Positions 1 through 13,100 of a DNA stretch of 64,000 nt are shown in pieces. Within the stretch, counting starts at the first letter, position 1; each line of letters opens with the position of its first letter. Where the stretch lies: NCBI RefSeq assembly GCF_027172205.1, contig NC_070611.1:43373479-43437478 (forward strand), written 5' to 3'. The DNA is from Podarcis raffonei. Lineage: Eukaryota > Chordata > Lepidosauria > Squamata > Lacertidae. The notes under the pieces were generated by a model, which was not told the DNA's origin, ran no database searches, and was given only the letters and a program-made list of their open reading frames with translations. Made by a program: the position numbers and the translations under genes.

Positions 1-545
1 AAAAATGTGGGTTTTATTTTTAAAGCAGCCCATTTCAAAGCATTTTCAAACCAGCAAATTCAGGTTGTGTAATTAAATATGATTTCGAGCTCTTGTGCAA
101 CAAACCTGTTTTCCTCCCACAACTGGACTTTTGTGATAAGGAAATTGTAAACGCACTGGAAAGTGTGGGATGTTGTATAACCTCCCCACAACAAATCAGA
201 ACAAATGCTTGATAAATAGCCCCCTGCAAACCTGTAAAAACAAATCAAGATTAATGCTCAATCTGGTCAGGCTGTCATTTTAACTTGGGTTGACCAAACC
301 AATGGTCTCTTGTAGCCTCTGTTAAGCCTTAAAGACAGCTCTGAGTCCTTGTTATCCATTAGCATTCCTAGGCCCTGTTCATGTCCTCTGAAAAAACCCT
401 CACACAACGAAATTTAGCAGATGACACTTTTCCCACCACAGAAGCCCAGTTATTAAAAACAGCAGAAAACTTGTATGTCTGCATTTCACCATGTCAGCCT
501 GCAGGTGGAGTTCACCTACGGGGAAAACAACAACACAATCTTTTA

Positions 546-757
546 CAGCGGTACCTTGGGTTAAGAACTTAATTCGTTCTGGACGTCCGTTCTTAACCTG
601 AAACTGTTCTTAATCTGAGGTACCACTTTAGCTAATGGGGCCTCCCGCTGCCAGAGCACGATTTCTGTTATCCTGAAGCAAAGTTCTTAACCCGAGGTAC
701 TATTTCTGGGTTAGTGGAGTCTGTAACCTGAAGCGTCTGTAACCTGAGGTACCACTG
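546..757. mobile_element. Tigger/mariner-like MITE, copy 1
   Basis: A 212-bp element with inverted ends (CAGCGGTACCTTGGGTTAAG / CTGTAACCTGAGGTACCACTG), flanked by TA on both sides (544-545 and 758-759). The interior is related to the copies at 30025-30235 and 40560-40801. The TA target site and CAG ends fit the pogo/Tigger branch of Tc1/mariner. No coding capacity. Confidence 0.75.
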
Positions 758-759
758 TA

Positions 760-1852
760 CATATACTGAAAACCAGCAAGTCTGGGAGTAGAAGAGGAAA
801 TACCTAATTTTTTATGTTCATTAATTTTTAATATTTTTGCAGAGCATTCAGTCACACAAAACTCTACCTGACGAAATTCAGCCAGCACAGCTTTACCAAC
901 CTAGCTGCTGTTTCAGAGAAGTAAATTATACTTACAAGTTAGCAACATGCCTGCACAGGGATTTGTAATTAGTCTGGCATTCTTAATCACTACATCAAAT
1001 TGGTTCAGGAAACACCAGGGCCGGGCCAGAGGTAAACTGATAAGAAAACTGTTGTGTGCTTTCACAGTGTATGTCAAGCTGCTGTTGAAGAAACAGAATT
1101 GTGGCCAGGAAGAAAATAGTTACCCTATTACCCACAAGTAATAGGTCCACTGTTTTAGTCAGACATCCTCTTGACAAATCTCTGCCACATCCTTTAAGGC
1201 TGAAATTCTGCATGCTTATGTCTGACTGGACATCTGATTGGATTCAGTGGGACTGACTTAGTTCCAAATAAATATGCTTGGGATTGGGGGGCACATTTAT
1301 TTTGCATTCAAGAACAGTGCAAGAGGCTTGCACAGACCCTTTTTGCAACACAGAGCATATATTACATCCCTCCAGTCCTACTGAGATCCTAGGATAAAAC
1401 CAGCTGTAACTGAGGTGTGACTCATGGCTTATTCCTTCCTTTGCCGCCAAAAGTATTTAGTTCTGTAAATATATATCGAAAGGAATAAGGACTGTGCTCC
1501 AAACAGCACTTAGAGATTTTATACAACAGAAGCAAATAATTCATTTTTGATATTTTGAATTAAACAAACAGTGCTGCAGACTCCTGCCAAGTTCTGCAAA
1601 TCTTGAGTGGAAAGGCTCTTGATATTTACATACCAGTCTGGTATCACCTGTTAATTATGTGTCAGTGGATTTCTTATTCTCCTCCACAGCAATATATAGT
1701 TAACTCAGTTGGCACTGAGTAACCACAGGATTGATCCCTCCCACTTGGTATTTTCAAGAGCACATTTAAACCCACTGTGATATTTTTCAAATACAGTCTT
1801 ACATCTGAGTAAACAGGTATTTAGAAGAAAAGTGTTTTTAAGGTTTGGGGAA
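760..1852. other. Stretch with no recognisable feature
   Basis: AT-rich sequence between the MITE and the SINE. Only short frames without family resemblance; nothing I can support. Confidence 0.5.
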
Positions 1853-1985
1853 GGCCGTAGCTCAGTGGTAGCAGACCACCTGCCTTACTTCAAAAGCTCC
1901 TGGGATTCCTGGCATCGCCCAGCGGGCACTGGGAATTTTTCTGAAACCCTGGAGAGCTGCAGTTCATATAGACAGAATACTGACA
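1853..1985 (+). mobile_element. tRNA-derived SINE fragment
   Basis: The head, gccgtagctcagtggtag, is an A-box-like tRNA start. It is followed by the SINE body (ccctggagagctgcag ... cagaatactgacag). The same family occurs at about 24539-24697. The B-box region is degraded. Family name not assigned. Confidence 0.55.
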
Positions 1986-2269
1986 GCAAATTTCAACTAG
2001 TTCGGTGCTGTCTCAAACCAGCCTTTCCATTATTTTTAAAAACCCACGTTCCCAACTGACTTCAAGGCGGGGGAGAGGAATTTGCTGTCTCTCCAACCAC
2101 GGTGCTGCTGCTGAAAAATATCTACAATCCCACCTGCCCCACCCGTTTCTCCACTACATTTCACCGCCTTTCCCCCCAGACATTGCTCTGCTTTAGGGAA
2201 GCCAACTCCTTCTCCAATTTATGCCCCCAGCCTCCCTCTGCCCCTTTGCAGACTCGGCCCTGGGATACA

Positions 2270-2640
2270 AGAGGAAGACACTGCACGCCTCTTTGCAGAA
2301 GATGCCTCACGCGAAGGATGCTTTTCAGGCGGCGCCTGCTCCTCCAGCTCACCTTGCGCCAAGCTAGGAACCAGCAGCGCAGCTTTCGCAGCACGCGCCC
2401 CTCCGCGCGCCTTCCCGCTCTATCCCCTCGCCTTAGTGCTAGCCGAGAGGCGCATAGCCAATCAGAGCGCAGGAGGCATCTCCAGCAGCCAATAGGAAAG
2501 CTTCGGTGTCGAGCCGGCCGTTCTGGTAGCGGGGCTGGAAAAGGGCAACAAAAACGCGGGAAAGAAAAACGGGGGAGCGGCAGAAAAGGAGAAAGAGGCG
2601 AAGCGGGGACGGAGATTTGGGAAAGTGGGTGAAGCTGAGT
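2270..2640. promoter_or_regulatory. Unassigned CpG-rich region with two CCAAT boxes
   Basis: A CpG-dense stretch about 1.6 kb upstream of the WDR91 promoter, with CCAAT boxes near 2458 (gccaatcag) and 2490 (gccaatagg). On the minus strand GGCGCAAG|GTGAGC gives a strong donor with the exon ending at 2353. That would suit a divergent gene reading leftward; in human the neighbour on this side is STRA8, divergent from WDR91. I found no STRA8 coding sequence, so the assignment is only positional. A stretch of more than 150 codons is open here on the plus strand, but it looks like a by-product of GC richness. Confidence 0.4.
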
Positions 2641-2699
2641 GAGGGGGTATTAAAGTACCGGGCAGCAAACAGTATTTACTCGTGTGTCGCTTAACATAG

Positions 2700-4019
2700 G
2701 TATAGGTTAGAATATAGTACAGTACAGTACATGGAACGGAAGTTGTTTACGCTTGATACACCCATAATTAAGTACCGCCTGCATTTGTGTTTCTGGTGCA
2801 GCGCAGTGTTCACACGAGCATGAAGTAGGTGACCGTCCCTTGAGTATCTCCGTGTAAACGCAACGCAACCCAATTTAGACCGGATGTTGTGTGTGCTGGA
2901 AGAAAGCGTTTGTACGCGCTGGGTGTCTCCTTTAAACCGGGTCACTTCCTCTGCACGTGCCTAGCGGATGAAACACCTGACACGTGTAGCTCGCGCCCAG
3001 TCCACCCAAGATAGGGCTTAAGTTGCATTTGGGAGGGAAAAGGCGAGTGGTGGATCCACATGTAAGCAGATTACTATGCAGGAGAGAGAGTTTGTAAGGC
3101 GCCCTCTTGAGTGAAGACTTTCAAACACCAGCTTGCAGTGGGGCAACCTGGTCTGACCAACTCCCCGAAGTAGTATTTTGGGGTATACAAGCTACCACCT
3201 TTTCCCCAAAGACCGAGCTGCTTTGGTCATCTTGAGCAGTTACTACACTACACGTAGCACGTCCCTGGCAGCAAAGAAATAAATTCTGAGGAAGAACAAT
3301 TCTCCCTTGCTGCTTTACTATAGAAAACAAATAGAATTTAAAACGTAAAAATACTGAATATGATTTATGGGTGACCACGAAGCACGCCTCGCTAACGTTG
3401 AATAGGACGCACGCATACAAAAAAAAATGTAGCAATTTTACAAGGAAAGCAATGACAGCTGCTGTTGTGCTGTTTCACAGACGTCTTAAGATGTTGCTTT
3501 GCTGTCATTTCAGTTTAAAATTCCAGGAGTGAACACACATGGATGCTGACTTAGAAACCCCTTGCACCTGTGCGACTGTTGTTGTTTTTCTGGCCTTGAG
3601 GGCGGGTGGGGAATGCTATACTCATATAACAATGGAATATATCGGTGGGCGTGAAGAGAGGGGATCGTACAACAAGGCAGGAAAGTACATTCTCCCAGAG
3701 AGCGAGCAAACTGGCTAATAATAATAATAAAGTAACAACGATTAGAGTCCATAGAGTGCCTGCTGACAGATCTGGATGAAGTATTAACACCATGTGTGCT
3801 AATGGCAGGTAAATCCTTGGCTGGGTGGTCGGCAAGTTTTTTGCGGCATCTGGGATCCTTACAATCTCGAAACGTGTGCTTAAAACGATGCATTTCCCCT
3901 TAACAGTAAGGAAGGTTCCAACTCGCGGTTGCAGAGAATCGCCCGCCTTGATGCTCAGGCCCGAGCCTTCAACCCAACAAAACCACGCAGTCTCCTCTCT
4001 TTCAAAGCGAAACAAAAGC
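2700..4019. other. Upstream region without recognised gene
   Basis: Moderately CpG-containing to about 3.05 kb, with two E-box palindromes (cacgtg near 2955 and 2980), then ordinary AT-richer sequence to the WDR91 promoter. No coding exon recognised on either strand. Confidence 0.4.
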
Positions 4020-4185
4020 CAACGGGATCCCGCCGGCCGCCAAACACCGATTCTAGCAAAAAGCGGTGCTGGGGGAACCGAGGGCGGCGGCGTCCGGGCG
4101 CCTGGGCGAGGGGCGGAGCGTGGCGGCGAGGGCGGCGCGCGGAGCTCGGAGCGTCCCTCCCTGTTCCCCGTGACCCGGCGGCGCG
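4020..4185 (+). promoter_or_regulatory. WDR91: CpG-rich promoter and 5' leader of WDR91
   Basis: GC and CpG content rise sharply from about 4.02 kb and continue through exon 1 into the start of intron 1 near 4.35 kb. No TATA box is seen, as expected for a housekeeping-type promoter. The ATG at 4186 sits in a GC-rich context (gcgcgATGgcgg) that fits Kozak only partly. The transcription start cannot be fixed from sequence. Confidence 0.65.
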
Positions 4186-7100
4186 ATGGCGGCTGCGGCG
4201 GAGCGCACCGATGAGCTGGTGCGGGAATATCTGCTCTTCCGCGGCTTCACGGCCACCTTGAAGCAGTTCGACGCGGAGATCAAGGCGGACAAAGAGAAGG
4301 GCTTCCGGGTGAGGGTTGCCCGGGAGGGAAGCCGACAGGACCCGCGGGTGGCTGGAGGGAAGGAAGGGCTGGGGGAGGAGGAATTGGGGTTAGCAGGTCC
4401 CGCCCGCCCCTCCTCTTTCCTTTTCCAATTTAACTCGCGAACCTGCAAGGAGCAGCATTGCATTACGTGTGAAATGCTCCGCGCCTGGGATTTTGAGCGC
4501 CCTTGCCAGTGCTGCGTTGACACTTGCTGCCGCTGGCTAAATGGGCCTGGTGTTGCGGGCGGGTTGGTTTAGATGGCCTTTGGTTTCCTTAGCAGCTAGT
4601 CCAGCGTCCCCCTAATGGCTGCCTTATGTAGCCCCTTGTAGCGGCACCCGTGCCTAAATTTAAGCAGGCCTCCCCCACCGGAGCAAGTGCAGGCTAGCAA
4701 GGAAGAGGAGAGAGCCTGAGTAGGGTCAGAGTACTTCCCTTTTCCTCAGCTGAGTAACTGCAGTACTGTAGTCCTTACGCATCTGGAATTAGGAACAGGG
4801 CATCAACGAAAATATATTTGGCATCAGAAGTAATACACAGTGTGTTTCCCTTTACACAAAGCTCTTGAATGGGGTTTCAGTAAATTCAGATATGTATAAA
4901 GCAGTACCCAACACATTGCACTTGTTAAACAGAGCCTAGATAATTTGAATAATATTCTCTCGAATTCCACAGAGGAGAGTTCTAACTGGTCTTTCTCTCC
5001 CCTCTTCTAATAGTATCCCATCAGAACTCTTCTTTTTCTCTCCTCTTGTCTGAGTCTTCTGACCAATTTAAATTTTGCTGCTGACTTGCACTGTCTATAT
5101 TCAGTATAGCTGCAGGCTAAGGGATGTTGGCATGTGATAATGAGCACACTTGAAGTTTTTCACACTGAAAAGGATGCATGTGATTCAGCTGATGGGCGAT
5201 GCTTTCTGCAGGGCTTGGCTGTGTGCTGAGTTCCCCAAAGGGAACTCAGATTCACTTCTGAGCCTGCCATGACTTCAGGTATAGGGCATGTGAGTTTGGT
5301 GCTCAAAATTTGCCTAGGGGCTAGTGGTTGCTCATCCCGAAAATAGAAAACAGTACTGTCTGAAATCAGTCCCAAACTGATTGGAGCAAGCCCCACACCC
5401 CACACTTCATTTTTTTTGAGCTGCAACTCTATATAATGGGAATAATAGTCCCCTGCCTTATAAGATTGGGAATGTAAATGATAAAAGGATTGCACGTGAA
5501 GGCCTAGTATCAACACAGATTGTTTTCCATTCCAATGCAGTGTTTGAAATCATAATTTCATATGTGATTAAAATTATGCATATACTGTATATGAATCGTT
5601 ACGTTGCATTATGACCCTTCTGTGAGGGTATATTAAGAACTGCCAGATTTTATTGCCAAGTCCTTCCTTCCTTTTTTTTTGGTGAGGGGGTCTTTTGCCA
5701 ATTCCTCCAGAACATGAAATCCCACCACCTCACCTATTCATATAATGCTTTTGTTTTGATGTTAGAACTGCCTGTCACATTGGTATACTTCCAGTTAAGC
5801 TTGTTGGAAAGTGCCATCTCTACATTTGGTTTTTGGCAGTTTTCTTCATCATCTTTCTGTCGTCTTCATTCTGTTCCCCCTGATTCAAGTAACCTGAGTA
5901 ACTAGCCAATCTCATTTAGAGTTTTGCCTTGTGGAAGCAATAAACTGGGAAGATAGAACATTGACCTAGATTAGCCTCTCCAACCTGGTGCCCTCTAGGT
6001 ATTCTTGGACTTCAACTCACATCACCCCCAGCCAGCATCACTGGGGGTTAGGGATTATGGGGGGTGTAGTCCAGTGACACCTGCAGAGCAGCAGGTTGAG
6101 GAAGGCTGTGTTAGATAGACAATGGGACGTTGGTGGGTGCAGCACAATAATTCTTACTGGGCCTGCTGAGAAATTACAGTGCCAAGGATGACTTTAGCCT
6201 GGTTTTGAAAGAAGTTAGTGATGTTTTGTTGAAACCAGCTTCCTTGTTTTCAGCGAGTCTCCAAAAACGGAGTGATAAAAGTTCCATTTGGATGTGACAA
6301 AACTGGAAATATCAGTCAAACATACATTTATAGCCTCTTTTCAAGCCTAGCTGCTGTAGCAGAAGGGAACATCTGCCTGGAAAATCTTGGCAAAGAATTC
6401 CACCCCCCGCATGTCAGTACACAATATCATAGAAGCTATGCTTTGTTTATATCAGAGGTGGGGGACATGTGGCCCTCCACATATTGTTGGATTCCAGCTG
6501 GCTAGGGCTGATGTTATTGTCCAAAATAATTGGAGGGCATTGAGTTGGTGAGGGCTGTCTAAGAGGCTGTTCTACAAGCGGGTTTACAGACTTACTTCTT
6601 TGGAATGATGTTACTAGGTCCTTCAGCACTGCCAGTGACTCAGAGGCACTAAGGTGCCTCAGCCCCAAAAGGAAAACTGAAAGGTATTGCTAGTGGCTCT
6701 TGGAATTCCCCATTTGAGGCTCATAACTGATGCAGGTTGTGTAACCTGACCTTGTCTCCAGCGTTTATGTGTGATTTTGTTATGGCTTTTGGTGACAGAA
6801 GCTGACAGTTAACGTGGGTAAGAACTAACTGGGTTTTTGGGGTTCTGTGCTGTCTCTTCAGGTAGATAAGATAGTGGACCAGTTTCTGCAGTTCGTTCAT
6901 AGCTATGATCTGGCTGCCCTTCGGGATTACTGGAGCTACCTCGACAGACGCCTTTTCAGTCGATTGGAGGATATGTACCGACCTACCGTGAACAAGCTGA
7001 AAATTAGTTTATACCGCTACTACCTCGTTCATACTGTGCAGGTTTGTGTCAAGCAGATAGCTTTTCTTCAAAATACAATTGGTTTGTTTTAAGAGTAAAT

Positions 7101-10100
7101 ATGTTGCCTTATCTAACAAAATGCTGTACGCATCCTTCTTCTCTAGCAGGTAGGCAGTTAGGTGGGGTAAAGTACTCCTATCACCCTACTGGGTCCAGAA
7201 CAATATTTGCAGCTGCCGGAGCAGCATTAAAATTAGTAATCTGAGTCCCTTTTCTGTTTTCTGTGTTTTAGACAAACAGGAACGACAAGACACAGGAATT
7301 CTTTCTCAAACAAGCCTCTGAACTTCAGAACCAAGCTGAGTGGAAGGACTGGTTTGTTCTACCTTTCATCACCAATCCAGATGCAAACCCTACTTTTGCA
7401 ACATATTTTTCCCGCCAGTGGGCAGACACTTTCATCGTTTCTCTGCACAACTTCCTCAGTGTCTTATTTCAGTGTATGCATATCCTTTCTAAATGTGAAA
7501 AATTAGTTTTAATTATGAAACAGCTTCATCCTTTGTTCTCTCTCCCTTTCTCTTGTTGTCATGTTAGACAGTCGTAATCAGCTTTCTGCCTTGTGTGTTA
7601 CAGAGCAACGGTGTGGCTTGTTAGTCTGGTCCATCCATATCATCTACAACTTATGGATTTATATATTTTGTTCTTTCAGCAGATCACCGTCCTCATCCCC
7701 ACTTTATCAAAATTGCATACTAAGGAAACCAAGGCCAAACGTAATGCTAGAGTATTTTATTCTGGACTGTAGCCCACAAAACTGGCATGTCACAACTAGA
7801 CCAACTGGGCAAGAGACCTGCAGTCATTTGTCAGCATTATTTTACTTCTTTGCAGCTCAAGCATTTTCTCGATAGTGTTTCAAGTCACAGGCAGGTGATG
7901 GTAGCAGCCAGTTGTGGTTTTTTTCTGTTTTGGATAATATATATTCCTCCATCTTCTTCCACCCCAGATATATAATAAATATAAATCCCTGAGTAGTGGG
8001 GATGCCAAGTGAGGAGTGAGATAAATATGATTTAAGAAAAAATAGATAATAATAAAAAGTAGCATCAATGGGCAAGATCATGCAACTCACTGAATCTCAC
8101 AAACTACCATGTTTGGGATACTCTTAAGACTTGTTTGGTGCTGCCTTTGGTGGTCAAGGTGTTAAGAAATGCATTGATTTAAATTGCCTTTTCTATTGTT
8201 GAAAATCAAAACAGCTGTAAAAGTGGCATCAATCTCCAGATGGCTAGCTCTGTTAGTCTGTTGCAGTGGAATTATTTATTTATGTTATTAAATTTATATA
8301 CCACTTGGAACAAAACCCCCCAGTAAAAATAGCTACTTTAAACATTAAAAAATAGTTAAAATCAATGAAAAGCTACAAAGTAAAATACATGCTAACATTC
8401 TACATATCTAGATAGGTTTGTCATCATGTTATCCCATAAAAGGTGTGTTAGTCTTCAAGGTGCCACAAAACAAGCTGGTACCCTTCAAAACATCTAGGGA
8501 GCATTCAGTAGGCAAAGTCTGCTTTAGAGGAAGGACTTCCATTCTTGCTTTAAGTTTTTTACCCTTAACCTTTCTTACCTGTACCAGTAATCTTGAACTT
8601 TGAGACAGAATGTCAGAGAAGTTGTTTCCTGCAAGAAGAAAATGAAATTCTGCGTCAAAAGGTGAGAATGTCCGTTCTCGAATTCTCCTATGTACAAAAA
8701 CTGGAGAACACACATTTAAACTTCAAACTGAGCTATTGACTCAGAGCCAATAAATAGTGTATGATATAAACTTGCATGATATAAACCAAGGGTTGGCAAG
8801 GTTTACCTCGCCTGGGTTGGTTCACTCCAGCGGATATCCCTTTGTGGGCCGGATCGTGCATGCCCACGATTTCCAGCATCTGTGCAGACACGATTTCTGG
8901 CACCGCAGAAGTGAGTCCCCATGCCGCGCTGCACACAGGGACTTGCCGAGTGGGCGGCTCGTGGGCCAGTTAAGCGACCCCCATGGGCCGCTTGTGGCTT
9001 ATGGGCCTTAGGTTGCCGACCCCTGATATAAACTTTGTATGGAACCTGCAATTCATCTCTCTGTTCTCCCTGTAACCCCACTTTTTTTCAGCTGTTTGCC
9101 TTGCAAGCAGAGTACTTCCGAATAAAGAAAGAGGAGCAACAGCAGCAGGAAGAGGAGGAAGAGCTGATTCTCCACCACAAGCTTCCTTCCTACGTGACCA
9201 ACATGGACCATCTGGGGGACTCAGAGCTGTGAGTCTGTATGTGAGAGGCCAGGACAAATGGCTGCATGATTGGATGGTAGAGGCAGATCTTGGCCCTTTT
9301 GCCGTTGTTCACTTGCTGGCAAATTTGGACAAGCAGCTTTGGGAGAAGTGCATATTCATTCAGAAAGATCCACAAAGATTTGGGTTTTTCTCTCTCCACT
9401 GCTCCCAGGTCTCGCAGGACCAATTGGCTGGCCTCTCCCTTAAAAAAACAACAACCACACTTAACGGAACAGTCTCTTTATAGGAGTTTTCTATCAGAGC
9501 TTCATAACTTTAATTTACTTTTAAATGTCCTTTTGTTTAAAATGTGGGAAATCTCATCCTGGGGTTGAGCATCAGGCATCTTCCTGAATCTATGGAGCTC
9601 CCTTAATGGCTTTATTTAGTTTATTTGCCTTAGCGGGACCTTCCACCCACGTCTGGGACCGTCCACTAAGGTTTGCTGCAGGCTCTGTTCCCTTGCAGCC
9701 ATTCCTAACATAGCTGTATAGTCCAGGAGCTGCAATTAGATCAGAGGTGACTTCTTGTTTAACTCTAGCAAATGGAAGTTCCCTTATGGCCCCAGTCCTG
9801 AGCTGGGGAGGAAGACGTACAGAAATCCCTGCTGTTATCTCTGTGACACACAGCATCATGATGATGATGATGATGATGATGATGATAGCGGGACTTTTTT
9901 GAACATGCCTCTGTCTAATGGACCTGATGCTGAGGTTTTTGGGTTTTCTGCCTTTTTTCTAGTGACATGACATGCAACCAAAGAAGCCCTGCTCATTCTC
10001 TGCAGACCCGAGGGGGATTCCTGTCGTCTCTGCTGTCTCAGAGCAAAAAGGGCTCCTCTAGAACAACAGGATCCAGCTCGGCACAGACTGGCGTGGTGTC

Positions 10101-13100
10101 GGTGGGCAAGAAAGAGCAATCAAACCACCAGGTGAGGTACCGTAAGAGCAGCCAGGCTAACACCTGTGTTTAGAGTCAGGCTGGATGTCTGCTGTGTTGA
10201 TCTTAGGACTGATTTACAGGTTGCTCTTTTGCATTTACATGAAGGTAATGTGCTTATTTAATTTTTTAACACCTTTCATCAAGGAAGATCCCAGGGTAGT
10301 TGATTAAATAGCTGATCGAAGCAATAACATTTACTATGTCATCAATACAACCATTAACAAATGCTAAAGGTTTAAATAAGTATGGCAGTGGGCATCGCAG
10401 TTACAGTGGGTCTTGAGAACATCAGTTTTCCCCAAAGACCTGGGCAAAAAGAATAATCTGTTAAGATACCTCTGAAAACCCAGCAATGAAGGTGGTGGCT
10501 GCACCTCTAGGGGGAAGGAATGGCACAAGTGCCCATTTGCCAACTGTCCTCCATATTAATCCGCATGTTGATGGTAACCTGCTCCTGGCAGGTTCTTGTA
10601 TTTTGCACCTTGTCCAAGGATGGTGACTGGGATATACTGAGGACCTACATCCAACAGCCACTTCTCAATAACCTTTATTGAAAGCTGAAGTTAAATACAG
10701 CAAAGCTAAGAGGTGCACAGGCTCCTAGATCAACTGAAATAAGTCACAGCTGGTGCTTCTAGGTGGCCTGGGGGTGTTCCCCTTCTCAAATCACTGAATT
10801 CTTCTGCTATTGCCAAGTTGGGTGGTGGGGTAATGTGCAAGGGACACAGAACCAATCGCATGAAAGGATTCTCACAAATGATGTTCCTAGATGTGTTACG
10901 TACCAGAAATTTCAGCTTAGGCACAGTATCTGGGAGAGCCAAAACTTGAGAAGTCTTCTCTTTGCCTTCCAGAGCACCAAAGGAAAGGAGGCAGCCACTG
11001 CCTGCAAGGAATTAAAAAGTCACTTCAGTAGCCCAGTGGCAGCAGAGTCCAACTTCCTACAGCAGCGTCAGAGGCGTCTGCAGGATCATGGGAAGGAAAG
11101 GAAAGAACTTTTAACTAAAACCGCTTCCCAGGTATGGACTGGTGTGTCTCTGATGGGTTAGAGAATGGGATAAAGTCTTCTCTGTATTTCTGTGTGCAGC
11201 GAATCACATGCAGGCAGTCTAGTAATAGTCAGGCTGATGATTTGTCTAAGCAATGCAGATCCATGTGTGCCTGAGCAGATAATTACTTACGGTTCTGATT
11301 TTTTAAAATGAGAGTCTCATGTTTGGATCAAGCAGGGAATGAAGAATCAGAATTGTTTGCTTTACTTAGTGACATCCTCACGTGTGAACTAAGTCGGGGA
11401 CAAAGGGTTCTCCTTAACCCCCATCCCCTCCTCCTGAGTAAACTTCAACACTGTCTTGAATGGAGTTCTTCCCTTCGGCATGTCAGCTGCTGTTCTCTGG
11501 TTTGTGGCTCTTGCACGTGGGAGTGAATCTTTGGCACAACCTTTCTTGCCGTTGACGCTAGGAAGCATTAGGCTAGAAAGAACTTTGTCCATTCTCTCTA
11601 CCTGTTTGCTAGGGAGAAATGACACAATGTGTACAGAGATGTATCCCTGGCTCTTGTCCAAATGAAAGCTCCTGTGGGCTGGAATGGGCCCCAGTCCTTC
11701 AGTTGCCTATAGAAGCAGGAGGGAGCTTCTTGCAATCATACATCTTATCTCCAAACCTCTTGGCTGTCTGAACGGAGTGGGTACCCATTTGAAGGCACTT
11801 TCATTCAGAGCATTGACCTCTAATGGCAGTGGCTGTGCATAAGCAAGCGGCATGTAGGTGTCTTGTGTCTAGAAGAGAGGTCCCACTGTGCCAGCAGCAC
11901 AGAAATGAAATACCCTTCAAACAGAAAATCTTTTAAGAATCCTTAGCTGCCATTTTCAGGTAGCTTTCCACTGGGACCGTAAGATTTCTTTCCAGGGTTG
12001 TTAAGAGCTACTTTATACCCCACTTTTTTGTAACCGAATGCAGGGCATATACTTTTTGTTTCAATGGACATGAATGACTGAATCTAATTGCCCATTCTCT
12101 TGCAAAGAAACCACATTTGAAGAGGCTTGTTTGGAGGGTTTTGGAGTTCCTTGGTCTGCTCTCACTATCCTGAATAATTTTGTGTTGCAAACTATCCCGA
12201 CTGCAGATTATTTGATAAGGTTAAAAAACACTGGCCCCAGCACAGTTCTCACTGCATGCTTCCTCCCGTATTGGAAACCCTCTGATCAGTCCTGCCTTCT
12301 GTTTCCTTCATCGGTTGCTGCTCTGTAAACAGGCCCAGCCTGCTTCATTTCCTGTTTGGATTTCTTTGTGTGCTGACTTTGCTGAAAAGGGAAAATGTCT
12401 GCTTCTGCTTGGCATTTTCCACTTTCTGTGTGTTGCTTTGTATGTGTATTAATATTGCTGAGGAGCCTCTGGGCACCAACCAAAAGTTAAAAGATGCATT
12501 TTGTCTTGCATCTTGTCTTAATGCCCCAGCTAGTGGCAAGGATACATAGAGAGCTTTTTCAGGTATGGCAAATTATCGAGGTGTATTAGTGTGAACTCCA
12601 TGGACTGATGCCCCTCTGCTTTCCAAGATAGTGTGGGGAAGGATACTAGATTGAAAGCTCCAGGCTGTGGGAGGTAGATGCTGCCCTTCCCTGCATTTCA
12701 TAGGCAGGGCCTTTCCCCCAAGGTTGGTTTCTCTGCAGGCGGGTGGGACATGCAGAAAGTGAACAATGATGCCTGTCTATGGAAGGTGGTTACTGCTACT
12801 TGCAACATTCCTGGATGCATCTTAGCTGCTGGCATGATGCAAAGCTCTGCCTTGGTTACCTAAAACTCTGTACTCATTGAGCACCCACTGAGTAGCTTAA
12901 CTGATTTTCCTGGCTTGCTGTACTATATGCAGGGTCCTTCTCTTGGTTTAGGGGCAGAATGTTGACAGGAAGATGGAGGCTATTGCCACTGAAACAGACC
13001 CTCCCCCTGAGCTGCATGCTGAGCAAGCAGAAACCCTGACCAAAGCTTTCGGGTCCAGCATAGATGCTGGAGGCATCAGGCAAGAGCAGCCATTCATTGT

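Noticed and set aside
12-248. A minus-strand terminal-exon-like stretch (acceptor-like tttttacag, open frame, AATAAA near 12-17)
   Set aside because: The translation matches nothing I know, and a 3' end here does not fit the expected neighbour; too weak to call.
2102-2632. A long plus-strand open stretch through the CpG-rich region
   Set aside because: Arg/Ser/Pro-rich translation expected from GC-rich promoter DNA; no family resemblance and no splice context.
7471-8592. GT-AG alternative for WDR91 intron 3
   Set aside because: It would remove four conserved residues and ignores a near-perfect U12 donor and branch site.
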